Positions 1-9,499 are shown, counted from the first letter of the stretch. The stretch is 64,000 nt of DNA from Mesorhizobium sp. M2A.F.Ca.ET.046.03.2.1 (GCF_003952425.1 NZ_CP034449.1:1674001-1738000), one strand, 5' to 3'. Made by a program: numbers and translations. Notes: generated from the sequence alone by a model not told the origin.

Positions 1-61
1 GGCCGGGTAGCCAGGGCGGCTCACGGCGGCAACCGATCAAGGCCGCGGCCTCGGCGCTCGA

Positions 62-322
62 TCAACCGATAGACTGCAAACGCGCAATCAAGTCGCCATT
101 GCGGCAATAGGCCGGCGGGTGATCCGCATGCTCGGTTTCGTCGAGCCAGGCCGCGCATTCGTCCTGGTGGCCGCAGGAGCGGCACCGGTCCACGGCGCGA
201 TTGGTGACGGCGACGTGATCGGCCACGACCCGCAGCTGCCGGTCGACGCCCGTTTTCTGCATCATGCGTCCCATCAAGGCAATTCTGGCGTCAACGCCCA
301 TCAGATAATCGAGAAAGCTCAT
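62..322 (-). CDS. DUF6455 family small cysteine protein
   Basis: This 86-residue protein has an N-terminal helical part (starting MSFLDYLMGVDARI) and a C-terminal half with four Cys (CRSCGHQDEC, then YCRN) and a conserved tryptophan, the pattern of DUF6455. The cysteines suggest metal or Fe-S binding, which is inference. A longer frame begins at 346, but the ATG at 322 is preceded by GAGGAG nine bases upstream and is preferred. A perfect FixK/FNR box lies at 376-389, with its centre about 60 bases from the start codon, so low-oxygen induction is likely. The molecular function is unknown. Confidence 0.8.
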   Translation of the reverse strand: MSFLDYLMGVDARIALMGRMMQKTGVDRQLRVVADHVAVTNRAVDRCRSCGHQDECAAWLDETEHADHPPAYCRNGDLIARLQSIG

Positions 323-375
323 CTCGCTACACTCCTCAGACGGCAAATCATTGCCATCTCAGGCGGCATGCGACG

Positions 376-389
376 TTGATCTCGATCAA
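376..389. promoter_or_regulatory. FixK/FNR box upstream of DUF6455 gene
   Basis: TTGATCTCGATCAA is a perfect anaerobox. If it acts at -41.5 for the minus-strand gene starting at 322, transcription would start near 341 and leave a leader of about 19 bases. Confidence 0.8.
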
Positions 390-435
390 GGAGCGCTGTC
401 CATTTCGTGGAATTGCTTCGCCAGACGGGCGCCGC

Positions 436-1776
436 TCAAGCATGCCATGGCAGGTGGATGGTCACCGCCAGACCGGAGTTGGCATTGGCCATTTCGAGAC
501 GGCCGCCATAGGCTTCGACGATATCCGAAACGATCGCTAGGCCGAGGCCGTTGCCGCCGCCCTTGCTGTCGAGCTGAACGCCACGTACCAGAGCGGCGTG
601 CAGGGCGGCCTCGGGAATGCCCGGCCCATCATCGACGACCTTGATGATCACCTCGCCAGCGCTTGCCGATGCGCTCACATGAACCGCGGAGCTTGCGAAA
701 CGCGTCGCGTTCTCCACCAGATTGCCGAGAATCTCGGAAAGATCGCCCTCGTCGACGGGCGCGATGAAATCCTCGGCGGCATCGATGACGAATGAGAGCT
801 GCTTGCCCCTCGGCGTGCGCTTGACGACCGCGACCACGCCACTCGCCACCTCACGGACAAGGCAAGCGGCATCGCCCGAAACACCAGGCGCCAGACGAGC
901 GCGTGCCAACTCCCGCTCGACATGACGGCGAATCGCGCTCGCGCTCTTCTCGATTTCGTCGGCAAGCTCGCTTTCGCCCTTCTTGCGCAGGGTCCGGATG
1001 TCGGCGGACAGGACCTGCAGCGGCGTCTTGAGGCCATGCGCAAGGTCGGTGGCACGCGAGCGCGCCCGAGAGAGGGCTTTCTCCTGGGCGTCGAGCAGGC
1101 GGTTGATCTCGTCGGCGAGTGGCTGCACTTCGCTCGGCGCGGCCACGTCCAACCGTGCCGTCCGCTGCGCGATCACGTTCTTGACGGCGATCCTCAGGCT
1201 TTCCAGCGGCGCCAGGCCGACGGTGATCTGGATGAAGAAAGCTCCCATCAGGGCGGAGGCCAGCACAACGAGGGCCGGCGCAAGGTCACGGACGTACTCG
1301 CCAACGGAAACTTCCACATTGCGATGGTCTTCCGCCACCACGGCGCGAAAGGCCCGCCCGTCCGCATCGGTGATCGTGCGAATGACGGCGACGGTGAGCT
1401 CGCCGCCGGGCCCCTTGAGTTCTTCCTTCCGCAACTCGCCATTGCCTGCCTGTTTGGGCAGGGCCAGCGTTGCATCCCACAGTGAGCGCGACCGAACGAG
1501 GCTGTGGGTGGCCAGGTCTTCCACTTGCCAGTAGTGGCCGGACAGCGGATTGGAGAAGCGTTGGTCGGCCAGCGTGGACGCCACAAACAGACGGCCATCG
1601 GCCGTGAAGCTCGTCGCGGCGATCAGTTCGTTGAGATCGTCCGTCAGCTCACTGACAACACGCCTCTCGACGTTCAGTTCGAACAGATAGCGAAGACCGA
1701 CACCGGCGATGGCAAGGGCGATGACGATCGATATCGCCCTTGCCGACCAGAGCCTGAAACGGATCGAATTGCGCAT
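436..1776 (-). CDS. Two-component sensor histidine kinase
   Basis: This 446-residue inner-membrane kinase has one N-terminal membrane segment (about residues 14-33), a periplasmic sensor stretch of roughly 130 residues, a second membrane segment (about 165-190), a HAMP-like linker, a HisKA domain with the phospho-acceptor His in DLAHGLKTPLQ (about residue 247), and a HATPase domain with N-box and G-boxes (DDGPGIPE, GGGNGLGLAI). Its ATG at 1776 overlaps the stop of the upstream response regulator (TGATG); a TTG at 1779 is also possible. It is the last gene of a PepSY-regulator-kinase operon. The layout recalls PhoP/PhoQ and rhizobial FeuP/FeuQ pairs, but I do not assign a name. The ligand is unknown. 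Confidence 0.9.
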   Translation of the reverse strand: MRNSIRFRLWSARAISIVIALAIAGVGLRYLFELNVERRVVSELTDDLNELIAATSFTADGRLFVASTLADQRFSNPLSGHYWQVEDLATHSLVRSRSLWDATLALPKQAGNGELRKEELKGPGGELTVAVIRTITDADGRAFRAVVAEDHRNVEVSVGEYVRDLAPALVVLASALMGAFFIQITVGLAPLESLRIAVKNVIAQRTARLDVAAPSEVQPLADEINRLLDAQEKALSRARSRATDLAHGLKTPLQVLSADIRTLRKKGESELADEIEKSASAIRRHVERELARARLAPGVSGDAACLVREVASGVVAVVKRTPRGKQLSFVIDAAEDFIAPVDEGDLSEILGNLVENATRFASSAVHVSASASAGEVIIKVVDDGPGIPEAALHAALVRGVQLDSKGGGNGLGLAIVSDIVEAYGGRLEMANANSGLAVTIHLPWHA

Positions 1777-2441
1777 CAATCCGGCCCGTCGGGGACAAAG
1801 TAACCGAAACCGCGACGCGTCTCGATGATCTTGCTGCCAAGCTTGCGCCGCAGACGCGCGACGATGACCTCGATTGTGTTGGGATCGCGTTCGTTGTCGG
1901 AACTGTACAGATGCTCGGCAAGCTCGGTTGATGCGACCACACGGCCGGCATGATGCATCAGGAACGCGAGAAGCCGATATTCGAGCGGCGAAAGCGCCAC
2001 CGGAACGCCGCGAAGCGAGATGCGCATCTGGCGCGTGTCGAGCAGCAAAGGGCCTGATTTCAGCACTGGTGCTGCCTGCCCGCTCGAGCGGCGCAGGATG
2101 GCTCGCGGCCGCGCCAGCAGTTCCTCCATTTCAAAAGGTTTCGGGAGATAGTCGTCGGCGCCGGCGTTGATCCCTTCGACGCGCTCGGTCCACAGCCCCC
2201 TCGCCGTCAGGATGAGGACGGGAAAGCGACGGCCATTTGCGCGCCAGCGCTTCAGCACCGTGAGGCCGTCGAGCTTCGGCAGGCCGAGGTCGAGAATCGC
2301 CGCGTCGTAGTTCTCGACATCGCCCGCAAACCAGGCCGCTGCACCATTGTCCACGATGTCGACAGCCATGCCCGAGGCATTCAGGACCGCCGCGATGTCG
2401 GCCGCGATGCGCGGTTCGTCTTCAGCCACGAGGATCTTCAT
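1776..2441 (-). CDS. OmpR/PhoB-family response regulator
   Basis: This 221-residue DNA-binding regulator has a receiver domain with the acidic pocket EDE (residues 7-9), the phospho-acceptor D51 (AAILDLGLP), T79 (LTAR) and K101 (PKPFEMEE). It is followed by a winged-helix effector domain with ERDPNTIEVIVARLRRKL in the recognition region. The partner kinase starts at the stop codon of this gene, and its own ATG overlaps the end of the PepSY gene, so the three are almost certainly cotranscribed and coupled. The closest functional model is the PhoP/FeuP type. The targets are not visible here. Confidence 0.93.
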   Translation of the reverse strand: MKILVAEDEPRIAADIAAVLNASGMAVDIVDNGAAAWFAGDVENYDAAILDLGLPKLDGLTVLKRWRANGRRFPVLILTARGLWTERVEGINAGADDYLPKPFEMEELLARPRAILRRSSGQAAPVLKSGPLLLDTRQMRISLRGVPVALSPLEYRLLAFLMHHAGRVVASTELAEHLYSSDNERDPNTIEVIVARLRRKLGSKIIETRRGFGYFVPDGPD

Positions 2442-2761
2442 CTGTGGCCTTCATCACCCTTGACACCGCCCACCCCGGCATCGACGTCAACGATCCGGCG
2501 CCTGCCGTCGGCGGCGACCACCTGGAACCGATAGATCCATTTGCCTTCGGCACGAATGAGATCGACCGAAACAATCTTGCCGGGAGCCTTGGCGCGCACG
2601 ATGGCCATGATGTCGGCAAGACCCTCGATTTCGCCGCGCTCATGGAGATCGCGCGCCCGATCATGATCATCGTCGTCATCCTGCGCCCGGACGGGCGACG
2701 GCAAGGCCATCACAAGCGCGGCCACGCCCAGAGCTGCCAGGCTCATCGATACGGTTTTCAT
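2438..2761 (-). CDS. Secreted PepSY-domain protein
   Basis: This 107-residue protein has a clear signal peptide (MKTVSMSLAALGV...AQ with cleavage after PVRA), an acidic/His stretch DDDDDHDRARD, and then one PepSY domain (IVSVDLIRAEGKWIYRFQVVA). An alternative start six residues upstream at 2779 is possible; neither start has a convincing ribosome site. It overlaps the downstream response regulator by four bases. Small periplasmic PepSY proteins are often paired with two-component systems. Here it may modulate the periplasmic sensor domain of the kinase encoded two genes downstream (inference). Confidence 0.82.
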   Translation of the reverse strand: MKTVSMSLAALGVAALVMALPSPVRAQDDDDDHDRARDLHERGEIEGLADIMAIVRAKAPGKIVSVDLIRAEGKWIYRFQVVAADGRRRIVDVDAGVGGVKGDEGHR

Positions 2762-2968
2762 GGAAGGGAGTTGTCGCATGCGGAAGCTGTCAAACCGCTG
2801 TCAATCATCGTCAGCTGGCGGCAAGGGCCGCATATCAATGGCCATCGCGCCCGATGACGACTTTTCGATGCTCGACCTCGATCCGCCGCCATACAGGAAG
2901 CGCGCTCTTCCACTTCTAGACCGGTGCGAGTGGCGCCCAGCGGCGGTCATCGAGCTGCCTCCCCGAGC

Positions 2969-5623
2969 TTAACCCGCGGCGCGGCCCGGTCTGGTCGCGG
3001 CTCGATCCAGATGTGGACCAACCGCTTTTCGTCTGCGCTTGCCGCGGCTGCCATGGGCGAAGAGCCAGCTTTTGGTCATTTCCGACACAAGCACATAGAG
3101 CGCGGTGATCGCGAGCAGCCCGGCCAGCACCGGTCCTGCCAGGGGCACAAATCCGAACCAGCTTGCAAACGGGGCAAAGGGGATGGCGATGGAGATAATG
3201 CCGACGCCGAGGGTCAGGCCCGCGAGCAAATGGCTGGGACGGCTGCGCCACAGCCTTTTGTGGGTCCGCACGACGAGCACAATGGCAAGTTCGGTGAGCA
3301 CGGATTCCACGAACCATGCGGTCTGAAACGTGGTGGCCGTGGCGTGAACGGCCAGAAGAAGGAAAGCGAAGGTCGCAAAGTCGAACAGGGAGCTCACCAG
3401 CCCGAAGCTCACCATGAAACGCCTGACGAAACGGATGTCCCAGTGACGCGGCCTGCGCACCTGTTCGGCATCGACATTGTCACCCGCGATCGCCAGAGCC
3501 GGGATGTCGGAGAGGAAATTGTTCAGCAGGATCTGCTTTGCCAGCAGCGGCAGGAACGGCAGGTAGAGCGAGGCCGCCGCCATGCTGATCATGTTGCCGA
3601 AATTGGCGCTGGTCGTGATGGAGATGTATTTCATCGTGTTGGCGAAGGTCTTTCGGCCGTCATCGACACCCCGCACCAGCACACCCAGGTCGCGCTTCAG
3701 CAAGATGATGTCCGCAGCCTCGCGCGCGACATCCACGGCGGTATCGACCGAGATGCCGATATCTGCTTCGTGAAGCGCCGGCGCGTCGTTGATGCCGTCG
3801 CCAAGATAGCCGACGACGTGGCCGCTCCGGCGCAGCGCCTCGACAATCCGCTCCTTCTGGTTCGGATCGATCTCCACGAAGAGATCGGTATGGCGCACAC
3901 TGGCGAGAAGCCCATTCTTCGTCAGTTTCGACAGGTCTTCGCCGGTCATGATCCTGGCGGACCGGAGGCCCACAGCCTCGGCCAGGTGCGCGGCGACATA
4001 GCGGTTGTCGCCGGAAATCACCTTTACGCCAATGCCGCGGTCAGTAAGCGCCGACAGCGTTTTCCGCACCCCCTCTTTCGGGGGATCGAGAAAGAGCAGG
4101 AAGCCGGCGAAGGCCATTCCGGTTTCGTCGTCACGGCTGAAGCCAGCCTTGTCCTGAAATCTCCGGATCGCCAGGCCGAGAACGCGATATCCTTGCGCGC
4201 TCCAGCGCCTGAATCTCTCGTCGATCGCCTGGCGCTCCGCCGCGCCAAGGGGTGTCAAGCCGTGCGGACCTTGAACGAAGCCACACGCCTCGACGACATT
4301 CTGGACTGCTCCCTTGGTGATGAGGATCTGTTCGCGAGAGCTGTCCCGCGCGGCGACGGACAACCGCTTGCGGACAAAATCGTAAGGGATCTCGTCGATC
4401 TTGGTGAAACCGGACAGATCCTCGTGGTCATGCGGCGCACTCGCAATTGCCTCGTCCAGGGGATTCTTCAGCCCTGTCTGCAAGGTCGCGTTCAGCAGCG
4501 CCCAAAGCAGGACGTCCTTCGAAGCGGTGCCCTCGACATCGAACGATCCATCGAGGTGAATGACGCCCTCCGTCAGCGTTCCTGTCTTGTCGGTGCACAG
4601 CAGGTCCATGCTGCCGAGATTCTCGATCGCGTCGAGGCGACGCACGATGACGCCGCTGGCGGCCATCGTGCGCGCGCCTTTGGCCAGGGTGACGCTGATG
4701 ATCGCGGGAAGCAGTTCAGGCGTCAGGCCGACAGCGAGGGCAAGCGAAAACAAAAGAGATTCGATCAGTGGCCGGTTGAGCATCACATTGGCGAAGAACA
4801 CCATGATGACGATCGCAAGCATGATCTCGGTCATCAGATATCCGAACATTCTGATGCCTCGGGCGAACTCGGTTTCCGGGATCCGCCGCTCCAAGGCTTC
4901 GGCGATCGCCGCGAACTCGGTCCGCGCTCCCGTGGCGACGGCAAGCACCTTTGCCGTTCCGCTGCGAACCGAGGTGCCGGTGAACACGGAGTTGGTCCGT
5001 TGCGCGATACCGGCTTCGGGCGCGGAGCGGCCGGCGGATTTCACGACGGGAAAGGTTTCGCCGGTCAGAACGGATTCGCTGACGTTGAAATCCCGCGACT
5101 CCAGGACGACGCCATCGACGGGGATGAGATTTCCCGCCGACAAGCAGACGACGTCGCCAGGAACGATGTTCTCGACATCGACAGTCCGTTCGAAGCTGTC
5201 CCGAAGCACGGTGGCCTTGCGGGAGATGCGCTGCTGCAGCGCCTCCATGGCACGAGAGGCGCCATATTCCTGGGTGAAGCTGAGGATACAGCTGGCGAGC
5301 ACAATCGCGCCGATGATTGCTGCTTCATGACCTTCGCCGACGAACACCGACACGGCGGCGGCGAAGACCAGGATCAGGACCAGCGGGCTGCGAAACTGAC
5401 GCGCGAGCACAGCCAACGCCGATCGGTTCGACCGAGGCACCAGGGCGTTTCGTCCGAATTTGGCAAGCCGGGCCGCCGCATCCGCGCTCAGCAGTCCGGA
5501 AGTGGAGGTCTCCAGTTGTCCGACCAGCCGATCGGCTTCAAGCGACCAGTAGGCCTGCTTGGCGATGTCGGGCGCACGGCCGGTCGACTGCGGTTCGGCG
5601 GGCCGGACCGCCGCCCGTTCCAT
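2969..5623 (-). CDS. mgtA: MgtA/MgtB-type P-type ATPase, Mg2+ import
   Basis: This 884-residue P-type ATPase of group IIIB should import Mg2+ across the inner membrane at the cost of ATP. The N-terminal cation-ATPase domain is followed by two membrane helices, the actuator motif (VLTGETFPVVK), the helix pair with GLTPELLP, the phosphorylation motif DKTGTLTEG (Asp about residue 345), the nucleotide-binding domain, the hinge GDGINDAP, and a C-terminal cluster of membrane helices. The ATG at 5623 has GGTGGAG eight bases upstream and is preferred over the ATG at 5647. It lies 34 bases after the stop of the universal stress gene and probably shares its low-oxygen promoter. The ion is inferred from family resemblance (SMDLLCTDKTGTLTE, PELLP). 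Confidence 0.88.
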   Translation of the reverse strand: MERAAVRPAEPQSTGRAPDIAKQAYWSLEADRLVGQLETSTSGLLSADAAARLAKFGRNALVPRSNRSALAVLARQFRSPLVLILVFAAAVSVFVGEGHEAAIIGAIVLASCILSFTQEYGASRAMEALQQRISRKATVLRDSFERTVDVENIVPGDVVCLSAGNLIPVDGVVLESRDFNVSESVLTGETFPVVKSAGRSAPEAGIAQRTNSVFTGTSVRSGTAKVLAVATGARTEFAAIAEALERRIPETEFARGIRMFGYLMTEIMLAIVIMVFFANVMLNRPLIESLLFSLALAVGLTPELLPAIISVTLAKGARTMAASGVIVRRLDAIENLGSMDLLCTDKTGTLTEGVIHLDGSFDVEGTASKDVLLWALLNATLQTGLKNPLDEAIASAPHDHEDLSGFTKIDEIPYDFVRKRLSVAARDSSREQILITKGAVQNVVEACGFVQGPHGLTPLGAAERQAIDERFRRWSAQGYRVLGLAIRRFQDKAGFSRDDETGMAFAGFLLFLDPPKEGVRKTLSALTDRGIGVKVISGDNRYVAAHLAEAVGLRSARIMTGEDLSKLTKNGLLASVRHTDLFVEIDPNQKERIVEALRRSGHVVGYLGDGINDAPALHEADIGISVDTAVDVAREAADIILLKRDLGVLVRGVDDGRKTFANTMKYISITTSANFGNMISMAAASLYLPFLPLLAKQILLNNFLSDIPALAIAGDNVDAEQVRRPRHWDIRFVRRFMVSFGLVSSLFDFATFAFLLLAVHATATTFQTAWFVESVLTELAIVLVVRTHKRLWRSRPSHLLAGLTLGVGIISIAIPFAPFASWFGFVPLAGPVLAGLLAITALYVLVSEMTKSWLFAHGSRGKRRRKAVGPHLDRAATRPGRAAG

Positions 5624-5657
5624 CGGATCGGCTCCACCGGTCACCATGGCCGACCGA

Positions 5658-6467
5658 TCAGTTCGACAACAGGCGATTGATATTGCTCTCGCCGATGAGC
5701 GTGCGTGTGACGCCGCCGAAGGCCCATTCCCGCAGCCGGCTGTGACCATAGGCGCCGGAGACGATCAGATCGGCGTGGATTGACCGCGCAAACGCCGCCA
5801 GCCTGTCGCCATCCGCGTCGCCGGGGATCACTTCGGTTCGCGCCATGATGCCATGCTGCTCCAGAAAAACCGCGACGTCGGCGATGCTGTTTCGCACATC
5901 TTCCCCGGACTCGGTTTCCATCGTGGCGACGACCACTTCGTTGGCTTTCGCCAGAAACGGCAAGGAATCGGACAAGGCCCTTCGCGCTTCCCGGCTGTCC
6001 TTCCAGGCGACAAGGACGGTCTTGCCCAGTAGATGCTCGGCATTGCCCGCCGTGACCAGCACGGGGCGACCGGCGCCAAGCACGAGGCTACCGACGTCGA
6101 CGGCACGGAAGACATCCTCCCCGCCCTCGGCGGTCACGATGAGATCGGCCGAGCGGGCCGCAAGGCCGAGAGCGCGGGTCGGGCCGCAAATGTATTGCGT
6201 CCATTCGCTGCTGACCGAGCCAGGGACGAGCTTCTCGAAGATATCGCGCAATTCGGCAAGGCGCTTCTCGATCTCGGTGCGCTGGACCTGCATGACCTCG
6301 CCTTCGTAGACCAGGCCCTCTCCCGTGGACACCAAAGGCGGGACGTCCGCGGCGGCAAGGCCGACGAGGTGGGCATCGAAGCGCTGCGCCAGTTCCACCG
6401 CCAGCTTCACGACCGGCGCGGGGTCTGTATCAACGGCCAGATTGACGATTATCGTTTTATAGGACAT
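5658..6467 (-). CDS. Universal stress protein, tandem UspA type
   Basis: This 269-residue cytosolic protein has a degenerate first Usp domain (MSYKTIIVNLAVDTDPAPVV...) and a second with the ATP-binding loop GAYGHSRLREWAFGG. A longer open frame extends to 6806, but the ATG at 6467 has GAGGTG eight bases upstream. It resembles three other Usp proteins in this window, most closely the one at 29156-29983. A FixK box at 6529-6542 sits where an activator would, so it is expected to respond to low oxygen. It lies immediately upstream of the P-type ATPase gene, suggesting an operon. The exact role of Usp proteins is not defined by sequence. Confidence 0.9.
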   Translation of the reverse strand: MSYKTIIVNLAVDTDPAPVVKLAVELAQRFDAHLVGLAAADVPPLVSTGEGLVYEGEVMQVQRTEIEKRLAELRDIFEKLVPGSVSSEWTQYICGPTRALGLAARSADLIVTAEGGEDVFRAVDVGSLVLGAGRPVLVTAGNAEHLLGKTVLVAWKDSREARRALSDSLPFLAKANEVVVATMETESGEDVRNSIADVAVFLEQHGIMARTEVIPGDADGDRLAAFARSIHADLIVSGAYGHSRLREWAFGGVTRTLIGESNINRLLSN

Positions 6468-6528
6468 GCAGGCACCTCGCTCCGAACGCGGAATGTCTGT
6501 CACTTGCATTGTGCGAGCTTGGGGCGCC

Positions 6529-6542
6529 TTGATACAGATCAA
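6529..6542. promoter_or_regulatory. FixK/FNR box between usp and fixL
   Basis: TTGATACAGATCAA lies in the divergent region between the usp gene (start 6467) and fixL (start 6630). At -41.5 it predicts leaders of about 27 bases for usp and about 53 bases for fixL. It could serve either or both. Confidence 0.8.
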
Positions 6543-6629
6543 ATCGTCACAGCGGCGCCGCTGTTTGGCGGGCGGAATGATGCGTGCTAAATCGTCGGCC
6601 GCTGCTGTTTCTCGATCCGGAGACCGCTC

Positions 6630-8207
6630 GTGAGCAAGACGGAACAAGGCCGGCCAGAAGCAGCCAAGCCATCGCCGCTGGCCGCCCTCGATATCTTGCC
6701 GGAACACGAGCTTCTCGCCCTGATGTTCGACCAGGCTCCGGGCTTCATAGCCTTGCTCAGCGAGCCGGACCACGTCTTTCAGCTGACCAATGCCGCGTTT
6801 CAGCACTTGATCGGCCAGCGGCAGGTTATCGGCAAGTCGTTTCGCGGGGCCTTGCCCGAGCTCGAGGGTCAGGGATTCTTCGAATTGCTCGATCGCGTCT
6901 GCGAAACCGGCGAGCCTTACGTCGGCCGCAGCGCCAAGATCATCCTGCGCAACGATGAAACCGGCCTTGCGGAGGAGCGTATCCTCGATTTCGTCTACCA
7001 GCCCGTCAGGGCGAGGGATGGCCAGATCACCGCAATCTTCATTCAGGGCACCGACGTCAGCGATCTGTCATTCGCCAACGCCGCGCTGCAGCTGCGCGAG
7101 GATCACCTACGTTCGATCCTGGCGACAGTACCCGATGCGATGATCGTCATCGACGAAGGCGCCAACATCCAATCCTTCAGCACGGCGGCCGAGATATTGT
7201 TCGGCTACCAGGCCGGCGAGGTCATCGGACGAAACGTCAAGATGCTGATGCCCTCGCCATACCGGGAGGAGCACGACACATACCTGCAGCGATACCTGAC
7301 AACGGGAGAACGCCGCATTATCGGGCTCGGCCGAACGGTAACCGGGATGCGCAAGGACGGATCGACCTTTCCGATGGAACTCTCCGTCGGCGAAATGCAT
7401 CCGGGAACAGGGCGCTTCTTCACCGGCTTCTGCCGCGACCTGACGGAGCGCCACAGGACGGAAGCCAGGATGCAGGAACAGCAGCAGGAGTTGCTTCACA
7501 TGGCGCGTTTCACCGCCCTTGGCGAAATGGCCTCCACATTGGCGCATGAGATTAACCAGCCCCTGACGGCGATCACGAACTATCTCAAGGGTAGCCGCCG
7601 TCTCCTCGAAAAGAGCAAGGACGAGAATGCCACAATGTTGCGGGAAGCCGTGGAGAGGGCCGCCGAACAGGCGTTGCGCGCCGGCGACGTCATCCGCCGT
7701 CTCAGGGATTTTGTCGCCAGGGGCGAAAGCGAGCGCCAGGTGGAACGCCTGTCGGCGCTCATCGAGGATGCTTCCTCGCTGGCCCTGGTCGGCGCCAGGG
7801 AAGCGGATGTACGTGTCAGTTACGATCTCGATCCGTCGGCCGAACTGGTCTTGACCGACCGAATCCAGATCGAGCAGGTATTGCTGAACCTGATGAGAAA
7901 CGCCGTGGAGGCCATGCAAGGCGCGCCCCGCCGCGAATTGCACGTCGTGACCAAGGCGCGACATGACGCGATGGTGGAGATCGGCGTGATCGACACCGGC
8001 CCGGGGCTGGCGCCCGAGGTTTCTGCCCAGCTTTTCCAGCCTTTCGTCACTACCAAGAAGCAGGGAATGGGAGTGGGTCTGTCCATTTGTCGCACTATCG
8101 TCGAGTCGCATGGTGGTCATATTTGGGCCGAGTCGATGCCCGGCGGAGGAACGGCATTTCGGTTCACCTTGCGTGCCGTAGAGAAGGACGAGGTTGCCCG
8201 TGGCTAA
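6630..8207 (+). CDS. fixL: Oxygen-sensing histidine kinase FixL
   Basis: This 525-residue soluble kinase has no membrane helix, unlike the Sinorhizobium meliloti form. A first PAS domain (about 25-150) precedes a haem PAS (about 155-270). The haem region carries the expected proximal His (H215 in [11 protein letters not shown]), and the arginines matching Bradyrhizobium R206 and R220 are present as R221 and R235 (IGLGRTVTG). The HisKA phospho-acceptor is H306 ([10 protein letters not shown]), followed by HATPase motifs DTGPGL and GMGVGLSI. Oxygen bound to haem inhibits the kinase; in low oxygen it phosphorylates FixJ. The stop overlaps the fixJ start. The GTG at 6629 overlaps this ATG; a purine-rich GGAG lies about 12 bases upstream. 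Confidence 0.95.
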   Translation: MSKTEQGRPEAAKPSPLAALDILPEHELLALMFDQAPGFIALLSEPDHVFQLTNAAFQHLIGQRQVIGKSFRGALPELEGQGFFELLDRVCETGEPYVGRSAKIILRNDETGLAEERILDFVYQPVRARDGQITAIFIQGTDVSDLSFANAALQLREDHLRSILATVPDAMIVIDEGANIQSFSTAAEILFGYQAGEVIGRNVKMLMPSPYREEHDTYLQRYLTTGERRIIGLGRTVTGMRKDGSTFPMELSVGEMHPGTGRFFTGFCRDLTERHRTEARMQEQQQELLHMARFTALGEMASTLAHEINQPLTAITNYLKGSRRLLEKSKDENATMLREAVERAAEQALRAGDVIRRLRDFVARGESERQVERLSALIEDASSLALVGAREADVRVSYDLDPSAELVLTDRIQIEQVLLNLMRNAVEAMQGAPRRELHVVTKARHDAMVEIGVIDTGPGLAPEVSAQLFQPFVTTKKQGMGVGLSICRTIVESHGGHIWAESMPGGGTAFRFTLRAVEKDEVARG

Positions 8208-8811
8208 TGATGTCGTTCATGTCGTCGATGATGACGTCGATGTTCGCAAGTCGCTGGGTTTTCTTCTTGCGACAGCCGACTTTGCCGTGCGCCTCCATGA
8301 GTCGGCGACCGCATTCCTGGCACCGGAACCGAAGGAGATCGACGGCTGCATCGTCACCGATGTGCGTATGCCCGGCATTGACGGCATCGAGTTCCTGCGG
8401 CAGCTGAAGGCGCGCGGCCTGAATGCGCCGGTGATCGTGATGACAGGTCATGCCGACGTGGCCCTCGCCGTGCAGGCGATGAAGGAGGGCGCTGCCGATT
8501 TCATCGAGAAGCCATTCGACGATCAGGTGCTGATCGATGCCATTCGTTCCGCCCTGGACCACCGCAGCCAGCCGATCGCGGCGCACCCGCAATCAGCCGG
8601 AATTCGAAAGAACCTTGCGACGCTGTCGGAGCGGGAGCGCCAGGTGCTCGACGGCCTTGTTTCGGGACTACCGAACAAGACGATTGCCTATGATCTCGGG
8701 ATCAGTCCGCGGACCGTTGAAATCCATCGCGCCAATGTCATGAGCAAGATGGGCGCCAGCAGCCTCTCGCATCTGGTGCGCATGGCCTTGATCGCCGATC
8801 CGAAGAGCTGA
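8200..8811 (+). CDS. fixJ: Response regulator FixJ
   Basis: This 203-residue transcription activator has a receiver domain with D10-D12, phospho-acceptor D54 ([10 protein letters not shown]), T82 and K104, numbering that matches classical FixJ. It is followed by a LuxR-type helix-turn-helix ([15 protein letters not shown]...[21 protein letters not shown]). The GTG at 8200 is preferred: it has AGAAGG and GAGG upstream and gives the normal N-terminus [12 protein letters not shown]. It overlaps the end of fixL by eight bases. In rhizobia phospho-FixJ activates fixK and nifA, and FixK then acts on boxes like those around it. No fixK is present in this window. Confidence 0.95.
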   Translation: MANDVVHVVDDDVDVRKSLGFLLATADFAVRLHESATAFLAPEPKEIDGCIVTDVRMPGIDGIEFLRQLKARGLNAPVIVMTGHADVALAVQAMKEGAADFIEKPFDDQVLIDAIRSALDHRSQPIAAHPQSAGIRKNLATLSERERQVLDGLVSGLPNKTIAYDLGISPRTVEIHRANVMSKMGASSLSHLVRMALIADPKS

Positions 8812-8822
8812 AGCGGATTGAA

Positions 8823-8858
8823 GCGACGCGGTTCAAGTCCTTGCTTCCGCTGCATGCC
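8823..8858 (+). repeat. Partial copy of dispersed intergenic repeat
   Basis: This segment begins GCGACGCGGTTCAAGTCC and aligns almost base for base with 23159-23194. It lies just after fixJ, in the same position relative to a gene end as the second copy. Only the left part is kept; the hairpin arm seen in the other copy is not evident here. Confidence 0.6.
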
Positions 8859-8890
8859 GCCCTGAAAAGCTACACCCCAGAGGGCGCGCA

Positions 8891-9106
8891 TCAGTGCGGA
8901 ATCTGCAGGAAGCCAAGCTGGTGCTCCTCCGGATTCCAGACACGCCAGTGGGTCGGACGGATGTCGACCCGCGCCCCGGTCGCGACATTCTTCCAGCCCA
9001 CCGGCGCCTTCTCGCAAGGGAACACGAGCGCGTGCACGCCATCGTCGTCGATGACGGCCAGTTCGAGGTTGCGGCCGGGTGGCGCGCTTGCGATCGGATT
9101 CCACAT
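8891..9106 (-). CDS. Small conserved hypothetical protein
   Basis: This 71-residue soluble protein (MWNPIASAPPGRNLELAVIDD...) contains many Trp/Pro positions and the segment RPTHWRVWNP. From memory this resembles a short protein common in rhizobia (N-terminal WxPIxxAPxxxxLELAVID), but no function is known. It has no signal peptide or membrane segment. No Shine-Dalgarno sequence is visible before the ATG. A degenerate FixK-like site (TTGATTTGAGTCAG, 9140-9153) lies 34 bases upstream, which may or may not be functional. Confidence 0.65.
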   Translation of the reverse strand: MWNPIASAPPGRNLELAVIDDDGVHALVFPCEKAPVGWKNVATGARVDIRPTHWRVWNPEEHQLGFLQIPH

Positions 9107-9499
9107 TCGGCCAGTGTGATCGAAGATTCGCTCCGCGCTTTGATTTGAGTCAGATTTTCCGGCCAGGAGGCCTCTTGGCGCGATCCGGCGTCCATCGAAC
9201 GAGCCTGGTTCGGGCTCTTTGACCCCAATCGTTCCTTCTTGCGGCTTGTTTGACGCGGATCAACGATGGCTGCTCATACCGGTGCTTTGATGCCGGTCTC
9301 GACAGGTCGCGCATGAATTGCAGTGCGGTCGCATCGACCCCGTGTCAAACGCGGACGTCGCGAAGCGGATGGGTCAGTTCAGCGAGGATGCCTGTCGAGC
9401 AGGTCCGCCGACCTCTGTCTGGCGCGTGCTGGAAGACCTGCGGTGAAAGAGCGGAGGCGGCGGTACTTGTTGCCCAATCCACCTTTGAGGAGAAAAGCC
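9107..9499. other. Intergenic region before hsp20
   Basis: This 393-base gap holds the FixK box at 9249-9262 and a degenerate one at 9140-9153. The box is about 240 bases before the hsp20 start, so either the leader is long or an unannotated short gene lies between. A 42-codon frame from a TTG at 9318 to 9446 exists but lacks support. Confidence 0.5.
9249..9262. promoter_or_regulatory. FixK/FNR box upstream of hsp20
   Basis: TTGACGCGGATCAA matches the box consensus. Activation at -41.5 on the plus strand would give a transcript start near 9297 and a leader of about 200 bases to hsp20, longer than for the other boxes here. Confidence 0.65.

Noticed and set aside
2924..5680. 918-codon open frame on the plus strand opposite mgtA
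   Set aside because: It is an antisense shadow; its protein is rich in His, Arg and Asp without a fold, while the minus strand has all P-ATPase motifs.
9140..9153. TTGATTTGAGTCAG as a FixK box for the 71-residue gene
   Set aside because: The right half (GTCAG) has mismatches and the distance to the start is too short for -41.5 activation with a usable leader.
9318..9446. 42-codon frame from TTG in the hsp20 leader
   Set aside because: It has only a rare start codon, no ribosome-binding site and no recognisable family, although it would shorten the distance from the FixK box to a gene.
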